Shown piece by piece: positions 1-5,218 of a stretch of DNA of 6,310 nucleotides (positions within the stretch are counted from its first letter, which is position 1; the number at the start of each line of letters is the position of its first letter). Source of the DNA: Planctomycetales bacterium (GTDB lineage: Bacteria; Planctomycetota; Planctomycetia; Pirellulales; Thermoguttaceae); assembly GCA_007127495.1 (NCBI GenBank), contig SKZG01000325.1:1-6310 (forward strand), given 5' to 3'. The position numbers and the translations under genes are program-made. Under the pieces are notes generated by a model. That model made no database searches and was not told the DNA's origin. It saw only the letters and a program-made list of their open reading frames with translations.

Positions 1-16
1 AAAACTGCGCATTTCC

Positions 17-72
17 GTAGGATGGGCTTTCGAGCCCGTCAAAGCGAAGACGGACAAGAATGTCCATCCTAC
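17..72. repeat. 56-bp cloverleaf-forming palindromic repeat, REP-like
   Basis: The ends GTAGGAT (17-23) and ATCCTAC (66-72) pair perfectly over 7 bp. Inside are three contiguous hairpins: GGGCT-TTCG-AGCCC (24-37), GTC/GAC with an 8-nt loop (38-51), and GGACA-AGAA-TGTCC (52-65). Every junction base is accounted for, so the strand can fold into a four-way junction with no unpaired bases at the junction. Other pairings exist: a 9-bp outer stem (17-25 with 64-72) and a 5-bp CCGTC/GACGG middle stem. From memory, sequences of this form recur between genes in planctomycete genomes. That it is a REP element mobilised by a RAYT-type transposase is inference, since only one copy is in the window. Confidence 0.6.
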
Positions 73-224
73 AAAAGCGCAAAAACGGCACGCGGCGAGT
101 ATACATAAGCATAGCTTTTTGCCCGAGTCCAGGTCATCCTTGACAAAGGCGCCGGCTCAGGATACCTATTTGGCTAGGGTCTGTTCAAACGAGGACGGGC
201 AACCTGCTATCATGTTTCAGCATC

Positions 225-230
225 TATAAG
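225..230 (+). promoter_or_regulatory. Possible -10 box for a leaderless transcript
   Basis: TATAAG matches the sigma-70 -10 consensus at 5 of 6 positions and ends 5 nt before the ATG at 236. A transcript started from it would therefore begin at or next to the start codon. No Shine-Dalgarno sequence precedes that ATG (the bases before it read ATAAGCGTCT), which fits leaderless translation. No convincing -35 box lies 16-18 nt upstream. The alternative is transcription from near the TTGACA at 140-145, with an untranslated leader that has no ribosome binding site. Confidence 0.25.
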
Positions 231-235
231 CGTCT

Positions 236-907
236 ATGGCAATTACTGTAGTTTGTGTCAAGTGTCGTGCTCGTTTTTCGGTAGACGAGAAGTTCGCGGG
301 CCGCACTGGCCCCTGTCCTAAGTGCAAGGCGCCCATTCGGATACCCACGAAGAAGGAGGAGGTCAAGGTCCACGGAGGCGAGGACTTTGCCACGGGTGGA
401 CGCGATGCGGCAGGCAACCTGGTATTGAAGCCGATCGCGCGGTCGGAAACTCAACTTGAGCCGATGCAAGTCGTTGCGATGGTCGCAACGGTTTTGGCGG
501 TCCTCCTGGTCACGTGGCTTGGCGGAGGAATCCTCGCCCGAAGCACGTTTCTGAGTGCCGTCGGCCTGCTCGTGATCTCACCGCCATTGGCGTTGGCTGC
601 TTACACGTTCCTGCGCGACGATGAGAAGGAGCCGTACCGCGGGCAAGAACTGCTCGTGCGCGGTGGGGTTTGTGCTGCCGGCTACGTCATCCTTTGGGGC
701 GCATTCGCATGGCTCGGCGGTACTGTGCTCACCGGCGAGCTATGGGAGTGGCTGTTCGTCGTTCCACCATTTCTGGCCTTGGGCGGCGCGCTGCCCACGT
801 TCGCGCTCGACCTGGACTACGACGACGGTGTGTTCCATTACGCCTTTTATGTGCTCGTAACCTTGGGCCTTCGCTGGACTGCCGGTATGCCGTGGCCGTG
901 GAGCTAG
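236..907 (+). CDS. Planctomycete zinc-ribbon multi-pass membrane protein, function unknown
   Basis: This is a 223-residue protein with no function I can assign. Residues 1-37 form a short zinc ribbon with two CxxC knuckles (C7/C10 and C27/C30) and the text FAGRTGPCPKCKAPIRIP, a module seen at the N-terminus of many planctomycete proteins of varied function. A charged and polar linker (about 38-75) leads to hydrophobic segments near 79-100, 104-125, 140-162 and 170-192, with a weaker one near 199-215. It is therefore probably an inner-membrane protein with four or five helices and a cytoplasmic metal-binding head. The start at 236 is chosen because the family typically begins a few residues before the first CxxC. 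There is no Shine-Dalgarno upstream. The HD phosphohydrolase begins 6 nt after its stop, so the two are probably cotranscribed. Confidence 0.85.
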   Translation: MAITVVCVKCRARFSVDEKFAGRTGPCPKCKAPIRIPTKKEEVKVHGGEDFATGGRDAAGNLVLKPIARSETQLEPMQVVAMVATVLAVLLVTWLGGGILARSTFLSAVGLLVISPPLALAAYTFLRDDEKEPYRGQELLVRGGVCAAGYVILWGAFAWLGGTVLTGELWEWLFVVPPFLALGGALPTFALDLDYDDGVFHYAFYVLVTLGLRWTAGMPWPWS

Positions 908-913
908 AACGCG

Positions 914-2245
914 ATGGCTTCAATTGCCCTAATTCCCGAAGTGGCCGCCCTCTCTTCGGGCCGGCAGTTGATCCGCATTCCGCCGGAAATCGACGTGCCG
1001 GTGACCAACCGGGTCCGGTCGCTGATCGACGCGGCCGAATTCCGCCGGTTGGCGCGCATCAGCCAGCTCGGCCTGGTTTCGCTCGTGTATCCGGCCGCGT
1101 TGCACACACGTTTTGAGCACAGCCTGGGTGTGTACCGTCTGGCTCTGGTATATCTTCGGCAGCTTTCAAACGACTCGCGATTCGCCGCCACGGTGTGCCC
1201 TGAGGAGGCCGAGGTGTTTATCGCGGCTGCACTGCTGCACGATTTGGGGCACTGGCCGTTCTGCCACCCGATCGAAGACCTGCACCTGCCGAGTGTGCCT
1301 ACTCACGAGTTGTTTGCCAATAGCTTTCTGCTGGAAGGTGAGGTGGCTGATATATTGCGTGACGAGTGGAACATCCGGCCGCGCGACGTTGTGAGCCTCC
1401 TCAGCGAGAAACCGGCCCATAACGCATCGCGCGTCCTCGGCAGCATTCTTTCCGGCCCGATCGACATCGACAAGATGGACTATCTGTTCCGTGACAGCCT
1501 TCACGCCGGCGTACCGTATGGCCGGCATTTCGACCAGCACCGGTTACTTGGAAGCCTGTGCCTGAACGCCGCGGGCGACGGGCTGGCCATTCGCGACAAG
1601 GGCAAGACGGCCGCTGAGCTGATGGTATTCGCTCGTTACGTCATGTTCAGCGAGGTGTACTGGCACCATGCGGTGCGTGCGGCCACGGCCATGCTTCAAC
1701 GGGCATTTTACTTGCTGCACGGCCTGCTGGAACTCGATTCCCTGTTTCGAAGCACCGAGGAGCCCATGATGGCCGAAATGCTCCGAGTGGCAGGCGATGG
1801 TCCTGCCGGCGAGTTGCTGAGTGGGTTATTCGGTCCCTCGCGCCGGCTGTACAAGCGACTCATGCAGATGAGTTTCCTCGAAGATCGCGAATTGTACTAT
1901 CGGCTGGCGCGTCGGCCGTACCCCTGGCTGGTCGCGTGCGCCGAGCAGTTCACGGCGTTGTGCAGTACGGCGTTGGGTCGAGTTATTGCGCCACACGAGA
2001 TACTTTTCGATGCGCCGCCCGTGGCGCGGGAGGTGCAGTTCGACGTGGAAATCCACTTTGCGAAGGAAGGCTGCTATCGCACCCTGGACGAAGCCTCGCC
2101 GGTCGTACGCACCCTTGCCACGGAGCAGTTTGACGACTACGTGAAGCGCGTGCGAATATTTGCGCATCGGCGCGTCATCGACAAGCTGCGCGGGCTTGGC
2201 AAACTCCGCACCTTGCTTGCCGAAGCCATTGATCGGACCGAGTAG
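914..2245 (+). CDS. HD-domain phosphohydrolase, SAMHD1/COG1078-like, putative dNTPase
   Basis: This 443-residue protein belongs to the HD superfamily group that includes SAMHD1 and bacterial dNTP triphosphohydrolases. The metal-binding set is intact: His69 in RFEHSLGVYRLA, His109-Asp110 in LLHDLGHWPFCH, and the distal Asp in IDIDKMDYLFRDSLHAGV (residues 183-200). That last segment closely resembles the SAMHD1 IDVDKWDYFARD stretch. The C-terminal half (about 230-443) is probably the helical extension usual in this group. Related enzymes cut dNTPs to deoxynucleoside and triphosphate in the cytoplasm, but the substrate here is not proven. The ATG at 914 has GGAG at 900-903 with 10-nt spacing, located inside the end of the upstream gene. 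It follows that gene by 6 nt, as in an operon, and ends 6 nt from a convergent lipoprotein gene. Confidence 0.9.
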   Translation: MASIALIPEVAALSSGRQLIRIPPEIDVPVTNRVRSLIDAAEFRRLARISQLGLVSLVYPAALHTRFEHSLGVYRLALVYLRQLSNDSRFAATVCPEEAEVFIAAALLHDLGHWPFCHPIEDLHLPSVPTHELFANSFLLEGEVADILRDEWNIRPRDVVSLLSEKPAHNASRVLGSILSGPIDIDKMDYLFRDSLHAGVPYGRHFDQHRLLGSLCLNAAGDGLAIRDKGKTAAELMVFARYVMFSEVYWHHAVRAATAMLQRAFYLLHGLLELDSLFRSTEEPMMAEMLRVAGDGPAGELLSGLFGPSRRLYKRLMQMSFLEDRELYYRLARRPYPWLVACAEQFTALCSTALGRVIAPHEILFDAPPVAREVQFDVEIHFAKEGCYRTLDEASPVVRTLATEQFDDYVKRVRIFAHRRVIDKLRGLGKLRTLLAEAIDRTE

Positions 2246-2256
2246 CACGCGCTACT
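2241..2256. terminator. Small palindrome across both convergent stop codons
   Basis: AGTAGC (2241-2246), loop ACGC, GCTACT (2251-2256) is a perfect 6-bp stem. It contains the plus-strand TAG stop of the HD gene and the minus-strand TAG stop of the lipoprotein gene. It may act as a weak bidirectional terminator, but neither side has a T-tract and the stem is short, so the symmetry may be chance. Confidence 0.25.
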
Positions 2257-2953
2257 GTTGCGGCTGTTCAGCCAGGACCACGTTGATGGTCTGTTCGAGG
2301 TCGCGTCGCGTGGAGCGCGAATACTCCAGGTCGAACCAGAGGATCGTCCCCTCGGCGTCGAGGACGTAGGTTCTCGGTATCCGCTCGGTGGCAACCTTTT
2401 CGAAATAGGATTTGTCGGGATCCAGCAGAACGAGAAAATCGGCCTCAGCTTTTCGGGCCGCCTCGGCTGCTTTCTCAGGCGTATCGCCCACGTTGATCGC
2501 GATAATCCCCCCGCCCTGCTCCGACAGTGGTCCGGCAATATCGCGGGCCAGATCCTCTAGTTGCACCACGGAATGCATGTTGCCGCTATGCCAAAACAGC
2601 ACGACCGTAAGACGGTCGCCCAGCACATCGCGGATCGCATGCATTTGACCGTCAAGGTCGGGCAACTCTCCCTGGGGAATCTGGTCGTCGACCTCCACTA
2701 GGGAAGTGGCGCGAAGTTCTTCGGTTAAGTTGACTGTAGGGATTGTCGGAGGTGGAAGCGGTTCCTCGGGCTGTGGATCGTCCGGGAGTTCGGCTGGGAC
2801 GGGCTCCGGCTCCGGCGGTTCTTCGGGCACCCCGGTTTCCACGGGGCGGGGTTCCGGCTCGTCGACCACTTCGACCGGCAGGCATCCGACCAGTAAAGCT
2901 AGTAGGATGACGGCAGGAACGGCGTGCGTTTCGGGTACTTTCAAGATGGACAT
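2252..2953 (-). CDS. TlpA/ResA-like thioredoxin-fold lipoprotein lacking the CxxC active site
   Basis: This is a 233-residue exported lipoprotein. A signal peptide (VILLALLVGC) ends in a good lipobox with Cys24 as the lipidation site. A Pro/Glu-rich spacer (about 26-72) probably extends the domain from the membrane. Residues from about 88 to 229 form a TlpA/AhpC-type thioredoxin fold, with a strand TVVLFW, a later IIAINVGDTPEKAAEAA, and the cis-proline loop RIPRTYVLDAEG (Pro193). The catalytic loop reads FWHSGNMHS (120-128) where active members have FWxxWCxPC, so both cysteines are replaced and thiol-disulfide exchange is unlikely. A binding or structural role is inferred. The start is the ATG at 2953 because AGGAGG (2965-2960) lies 6 nt upstream. 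An in-frame TTG at 3004 would overlap the aspS stop and lacks that support. The gene follows aspS by 47 nt and is probably cotranscribed with it. Confidence 0.85.
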   Translation of the reverse strand: MSILKVPETHAVPAVILLALLVGCLPVEVVDEPEPRPVETGVPEEPPEPEPVPAELPDDPQPEEPLPPPTIPTVNLTEELRATSLVEVDDQIPQGELPDLDGQMHAIRDVLGDRLTVVLFWHSGNMHSVVQLEDLARDIAGPLSEQGGGIIAINVGDTPEKAAEAARKAEADFLVLLDPDKSYFEKVATERIPRTYVLDAEGTILWFDLEYSRSTRRDLEQTINVVLAEQPQQ

Positions 2954-2959
2954 GGAATT

Positions 2960-2965
2960 CCTCCT
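2960..2965 (-). promoter_or_regulatory. Shine-Dalgarno site that sets the lipoprotein start
   Basis: On the minus strand this reads AGGAGG, the full consensus, 6 nt before the ATG at 2953. It lies in the 47-nt gap after the aspS stop and argues against the longer TTG-initiated form starting at 3004. Confidence 0.8.
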
Positions 2966-3000
2966 CATGCTATTCAGTTTGGTCCTGAGCGCGAGCGATG

Positions 3001-4767
3001 TCAATGGGGGATGTTCAGCCCCAGCTCCTTCAGTTGGCGCGCGTCGACGTGGCCGGGGGCTCCGGTCATCAAGTCGGTCGCGCGCTGGGTCTTCGGGAAT
3101 GCTATGACGTCTCGGATGGTATCGCCGCCGCTAAACAGCGTGACCACCCGGTCCAAGCCGAGCGCGATCCCGCCGTGTGGCGGAGCGCCATACTGGAGCG
3201 CTTCGAGCAGGAATCCAAAACGGTCGCGTGCCGTTTCCTCGTCGATTCCCAGAAGTTCAAACACTTTTTGCTGCACTTTGGAATCGTGAATTCGGACGGT
3301 GCCCCCTCCGGCCTCCATGCCGTTGATCACCAGGTCGTACGCCTGCGCCCGGCATTCCTTCGGCGAGGAGTGTAGCAAGGCGGTGTCCTGGGTACGGGGT
3401 GCCGTGAACGGGTGGTGCATGGCGGCCCAACCGCCAGTCTCGTCGTCGCGTTCGAACATTGGGAACTCGACCACCCAGGAAAAATGCAGCGCGCCCGGCT
3501 CATACAGCTTCAATTCAGAACCCAGCCGTTTGCGCAGCGCATGGAGTGCTTTGCAGGTAACCGCGAACCGGTCGGCGACGAACAGGAGCAGGTCGCCCGG
3601 TTCGGCCTCCATGCGATGGGCAATCTGAGCGAGCGAGTCGTCGGAGAAATTCTTAGCGATGGGCGAGGCGAGTTTGCCTTCAGCATCGACCTTGAACCAA
3701 GCGAGGCCCCGGGCGGCGAAGTCGTCGCAGACGAAGCGGGTCAGTTCGTCGATCAGCTTCCTGCTGTAGCGGTCAGCCGCTTTCTTGGCATTGATGCCTC
3801 GCACGCGTCCCCCGCCTTCGGCGGCATTGCGAAAGACCTGGAATCCAACGCTGCGGGCGAGGTCGGTCAAGTCGACAATTTCCATGCCGAACCGAAGGTC
3901 GGGTGCGTCGTGCCCGAAACGCTCCATCGCCTCGTCGTACGTCATGCGAGGCAGGGGCAGTGTCAGGTTCTGCCCGAGGATTTCTTTGGCGAGCCGGGCC
4001 ATGAGCCCATCGATCACACCGATGACGTCGTCGGCATCGACAAACGACATCTCCAGGTCGAGCTGGGTGAACTCCGGTTGCCGGTCGGCCCGGAGGTCTT
4101 CGTCGCGGAAGCAGCGGGCGATCTGGACGTACCGATCGTAACCGGCGATCATCAGAATTTGCTTATACAATTGCGGCGATTGCGGGAGTGCGTAAAACAT
4201 CCCCGGCTGCACCCGGCTGGGTACCAAATAGTCACGGGCTCCCTCGGGCGTGCTCCGGCCAAGCATGGGCGTCTCCACGTCGATAAAGCCCAACTCGTCG
4301 AAGTAATCTCGCATCATTTTCACAATGCGGTGCCGCAAAAGGAGTGTCTGCTGCATTTTCGGCCGGCGCAGGTCAAGATAGCGGTGTTTCAGTCGGGTGT
4401 CTTCGCCGGGTAAGTCGGGCCCGGTCGGCTGAAACGGCGGGGTACGACTCTTGTTAAGAATCGCAAGGCTGTTTGCCCGAACCTCAATTTCACCAGTGGC
4501 GAGTTTCGGGTTGACCGTGCCCTCCGGACGCGGGGCGACCGTCCCCGTAGCGGCCACCACGTCTTCACCGCGCAATACTTTCGCTTGCGCCAAAAGCTCC
4601 TCGCCGCCCTCGGGAGCGAAGACCAATTGGGTCTTGCCGTAACGGTCGCGCAGGTCGACAAACAAGACGCCGCGATGATCGCGGTACGTGTCGACCCAGC
4701 CGCATACGGTGACGACCTGCCCCTCATGTTCCGCGCGGAGTTCTCCGCAGGTATGCGTTCGCAGCAA
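3001..4767 (-). CDS. aspS: Aspartyl-tRNA synthetase, bacterial type, probably non-discriminating
   Basis: This 588-residue class II synthetase charges tRNA(Asp), and probably also tRNA(Asn), with aspartate in the cytoplasm. The N-terminal OB-fold anticodon-binding domain (about 1-105) includes CGWVDTYRDHRGVLFVDLRD. The catalytic core carries class II motif 1 (FIDVETPMLGRSTPEGARDY, from 161), motif 2 (CFRDEDLRADRQPEFTQLD, Arg221) and motif 3 (GIALGLDRVV, Arg540). The bacterial GAD insertion lies between motifs 2 and 3 (roughly 290-425). His31 and Gly83 sit where E. coli has Leu30 and Lys81, the non-discriminating signature. The start is a TTG at 4767 with GAGG (4776-4773) 5 nt upstream, giving MLRTHTCGELRAEH, which aligns with known AspRS N-termini. 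A TTG at 4788 would add 7 residues but has no ribosome binding site. It leads a probable operon with the lipoprotein gene. Confidence 0.97.
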   Translation of the reverse strand: MLRTHTCGELRAEHEGQVVTVCGWVDTYRDHRGVLFVDLRDRYGKTQLVFAPEGGEELLAQAKVLRGEDVVAATGTVAPRPEGTVNPKLATGEIEVRANSLAILNKSRTPPFQPTGPDLPGEDTRLKHRYLDLRRPKMQQTLLLRHRIVKMMRDYFDELGFIDVETPMLGRSTPEGARDYLVPSRVQPGMFYALPQSPQLYKQILMIAGYDRYVQIARCFRDEDLRADRQPEFTQLDLEMSFVDADDVIGVIDGLMARLAKEILGQNLTLPLPRMTYDEAMERFGHDAPDLRFGMEIVDLTDLARSVGFQVFRNAAEGGGRVRGINAKKAADRYSRKLIDELTRFVCDDFAARGLAWFKVDAEGKLASPIAKNFSDDSLAQIAHRMEAEPGDLLLFVADRFAVTCKALHALRKRLGSELKLYEPGALHFSWVVEFPMFERDDETGGWAAMHHPFTAPRTQDTALLHSSPKECRAQAYDLVINGMEAGGGTVRIHDSKVQQKVFELLGIDEETARDRFGFLLEALQYGAPPHGGIALGLDRVVTLFSGGDTIRDVIAFPKTQRATDLMTGAPGHVDARQLKELGLNIPH

Positions 4768-4812
4768 GGTATCCTCTTCTCTTTGCAAGACGGGTTGGCG
4801 TACCTGTTGGCG

Positions 4813-4824
4813 GGGGAATTCCCC
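4813..4824. promoter_or_regulatory. Perfect 12-bp palindrome upstream of aspS
   Basis: GGGGAATTCCCC is a perfect dyad 46 nt upstream of the aspS start. It would fall about 10-20 nt downstream of the transcription start predicted from the -10 box at 4846-4841. That is a position where a dimeric repressor could act, but no regulator is known from the sequence and a single dyad can be chance. Confidence 0.25.
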
Positions 4825-4840
4825 ATAAACAGCTTTGGCA

Positions 4841-4869
4841 ATTCTAGCTCACCGAGCGCCTTTTGGATA
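4841..4869 (-). promoter_or_regulatory. Candidate sigma-70-type promoter of aspS
   Basis: On the minus strand, TAGAAT (4846-4841) matches the -10 consensus at 5 of 6 positions. A weak -35, TATCCA (4869-4864), matches 3 of 6 with 17-nt spacing. Transcription would start near 4834 and leave an aspS leader of about 67 nt. The -35 is poor, so only the -10 half is persuasive. Confidence 0.35.
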
Positions 4870-4890
4870 GGACCCCAGCCGACGTCGCGG

Positions 4891-4939
4891 CGGGAAAAGG
4901 CCCCGGATCGGGGGCCTGAACCTTCGTAGGCCTTTCCCG
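4891..4939. other. Bulged nested stem-loop in the aspS-nucleoside hydrolase intergenic region
   Basis: An inner stem AGGCCCC (4898-4904) with GGGGCCT (4911-4917) has a 6-nt loop. It is flanked by an outer stem CGGGAAA (4891-4897) with TTTCCCG (4933-4939), and 15 nt bulge on one side only. On the minus strand the inner hairpin is followed by TTTT, giving it the look of an intrinsic terminator. GGCC at 4929-4932 can instead pair with the same inner arm, so alternative folds exist. It lies about 50 nt upstream of the candidate aspS promoter, so it may be an attenuator of a longer aspS transcript, a terminator of an unseen minus-strand RNA, or a protein-binding dyad. Confidence 0.4.
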
Positions 4940-4980
4940 ACAGATCAGCGTTCGCGACGCAACGGCGCGAACCGTTTTCG

Positions 4981-5004
4981 GGCTTTTCCGTATTCCAGGT
5001 GCAG
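4981..5004 (+). repeat. Solitary ISL3-like terminal repeat, relic of a second insertion
   Basis: These 24 nt (GGCTTTTCCG...AGGTGCAG) match the left terminal repeat of the miniature element at 5095-5117 with two substitutions and one inserted base, in the same orientation. No matching right end with an 8-bp flanking duplication is visible nearby. The flank CGTTTTCG (4973-4980) is not repeated after 5194. It is probably a decayed or truncated element end. Confidence 0.5.
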
Positions 5005-5086
5005 ACTGCGTGAGCCAAGCTTTCATCCAGGGGCCGGTATTGCCACTACGGGCGGTACTTTGTACAATCGGACCCGCTGAACATGT

Positions 5087-5094
5087 ATATAGAG
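5087..5094. repeat. Left target-site duplication of the miniature element
   Basis: ATATAGAG directly abuts the left terminal repeat and is repeated exactly at 5195-5202, directly abutting the right one. Confidence 0.8.
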
Positions 5095-5194
5095 GGCTCT
5101 TCCGTTTCTAGGTGCAGGCCACGCTAATGTAGTGGGCACACGCCGTGTGCCGTCCCTGAAACCAAGGCTGTCTGCATCTAGAAACGGAGGAGCC
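5095..5194. mobile_element. 100-bp MITE, ISL3-like non-autonomous element
   Basis: The element is exactly 100 bp. Its termini (5095-5117 and 5172-5194) are 23-bp inverted repeats with two mismatches, beginning GGCTC and ending GAGCC. A perfect 8-bp direct repeat flanks it. The interior is 54 bp with no coding capacity and holds a hairpin GGCACAC-GCC-GTGTGCC (5135-5151). Termini beginning GGCTCTTCCGTTT and 8-bp duplications match what I recall of ISL3-family insertion sequences such as IS31831, so a full ISL3 element elsewhere in the genome is the likely transposase source. It lies 24 nt before the nucleoside hydrolase start and separates that gene from anything upstream. It may carry in a promoter or impose leader structure. 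Confidence 0.8.
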
Positions 5195-5202
5195 ATATAG
5201 AG
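5195..5202. repeat. Right target-site duplication of the miniature element
   Basis: This is an exact second copy of ATATAGAG (5087-5094), ending just before the G-rich ribosome binding site of the nucleoside hydrolase. Confidence 0.8.
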
Positions 5203-5210
5203 AGGGGGAG
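5203..5210 (+). promoter_or_regulatory. Shine-Dalgarno site of the nucleoside hydrolase gene
   Basis: AGGGGGAG ends 8 nt before the ATG at 5219. It lies outside the miniature element, so it is the native site. A second SD-like GGAGGAG (5186-5192) lies inside the right terminal repeat and would be base-paired in the element's hairpin. Confidence 0.7.
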
Positions 5211-5218
5211 TTCAACCG

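Larger units (their letters stand above)
1..235. other. Left intergenic region, no gene seen
   Basis: I find no credible coding frame here. The stretch holds the palindromic repeat at 17-72, a short inverted repeat (GCAAAAA at 79-85 against TTTTTGC at 116-122) of doubtful meaning, and promoter-like sites before the gene at 236. These are a TTGACA hexamer at 140-145 with no good -10 partner, and TATAAG at 225-230. If a gene lies to the left, its end is outside the window. Confidence 0.6.

Noticed and set aside
2954..3004. TTG start at 3004 giving a 250-residue lipoprotein that overlaps the aspS stop
   Set aside because: The ATG at 2953 has a consensus AGGAGG at ideal spacing and gives a signal peptide of normal length (Cys24). 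The extension would place 17 extra residues before it.
2706..3107. Plus-strand Gly/Ser-rich open frame
   Set aside because: It is the antisense of the Pro/Glu-rich linker of the lipoprotein. The low-complexity composition comes from that repeat-like coding.
3412..4413. Long plus-strand open frame of 333 codons
   Set aside because: It lies wholly antisense to aspS, whose motifs are unmistakable. The product has no recognisable domain, so it is a high-GC shadow frame.
4768..4788. Upstream TTG start for aspS at 4788
   Set aside because: No Shine-Dalgarno precedes it. The TTG at 4767 has GAGG 5 nt upstream and aligns with family N-termini. Protein sequencing could still overturn this.
4898..4923. 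tRNA-like T-loop (GGTTCAGGCCCC) on the minus strand
   Set aside because: The T-stem does not pair as required and no acceptor, D or anticodon arms fit around it. The sequence is explained by the stem-loop at 4891-4939.
4389..5018. Minus-strand open frame reaching from aspS through the intergenic region
   Set aside because: It overlaps the aspS 5' end in another frame, runs through the bulged stem-loop and promoter region, and has no recognisable domain.
4981..5194. One 214-bp element using the solitary end as its left terminus
   Set aside because: The 8 bases before 4981 (CGTTTTCG) do not match those after 5194 (ATATAGAG). The exact duplication flanks 5095-5194 only.
5095..5194. Riboswitch in the nucleoside hydrolase leader
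   Set aside because: The structure is fully explained by terminal inverted repeats with a target duplication, and no known aptamer core is recognised.
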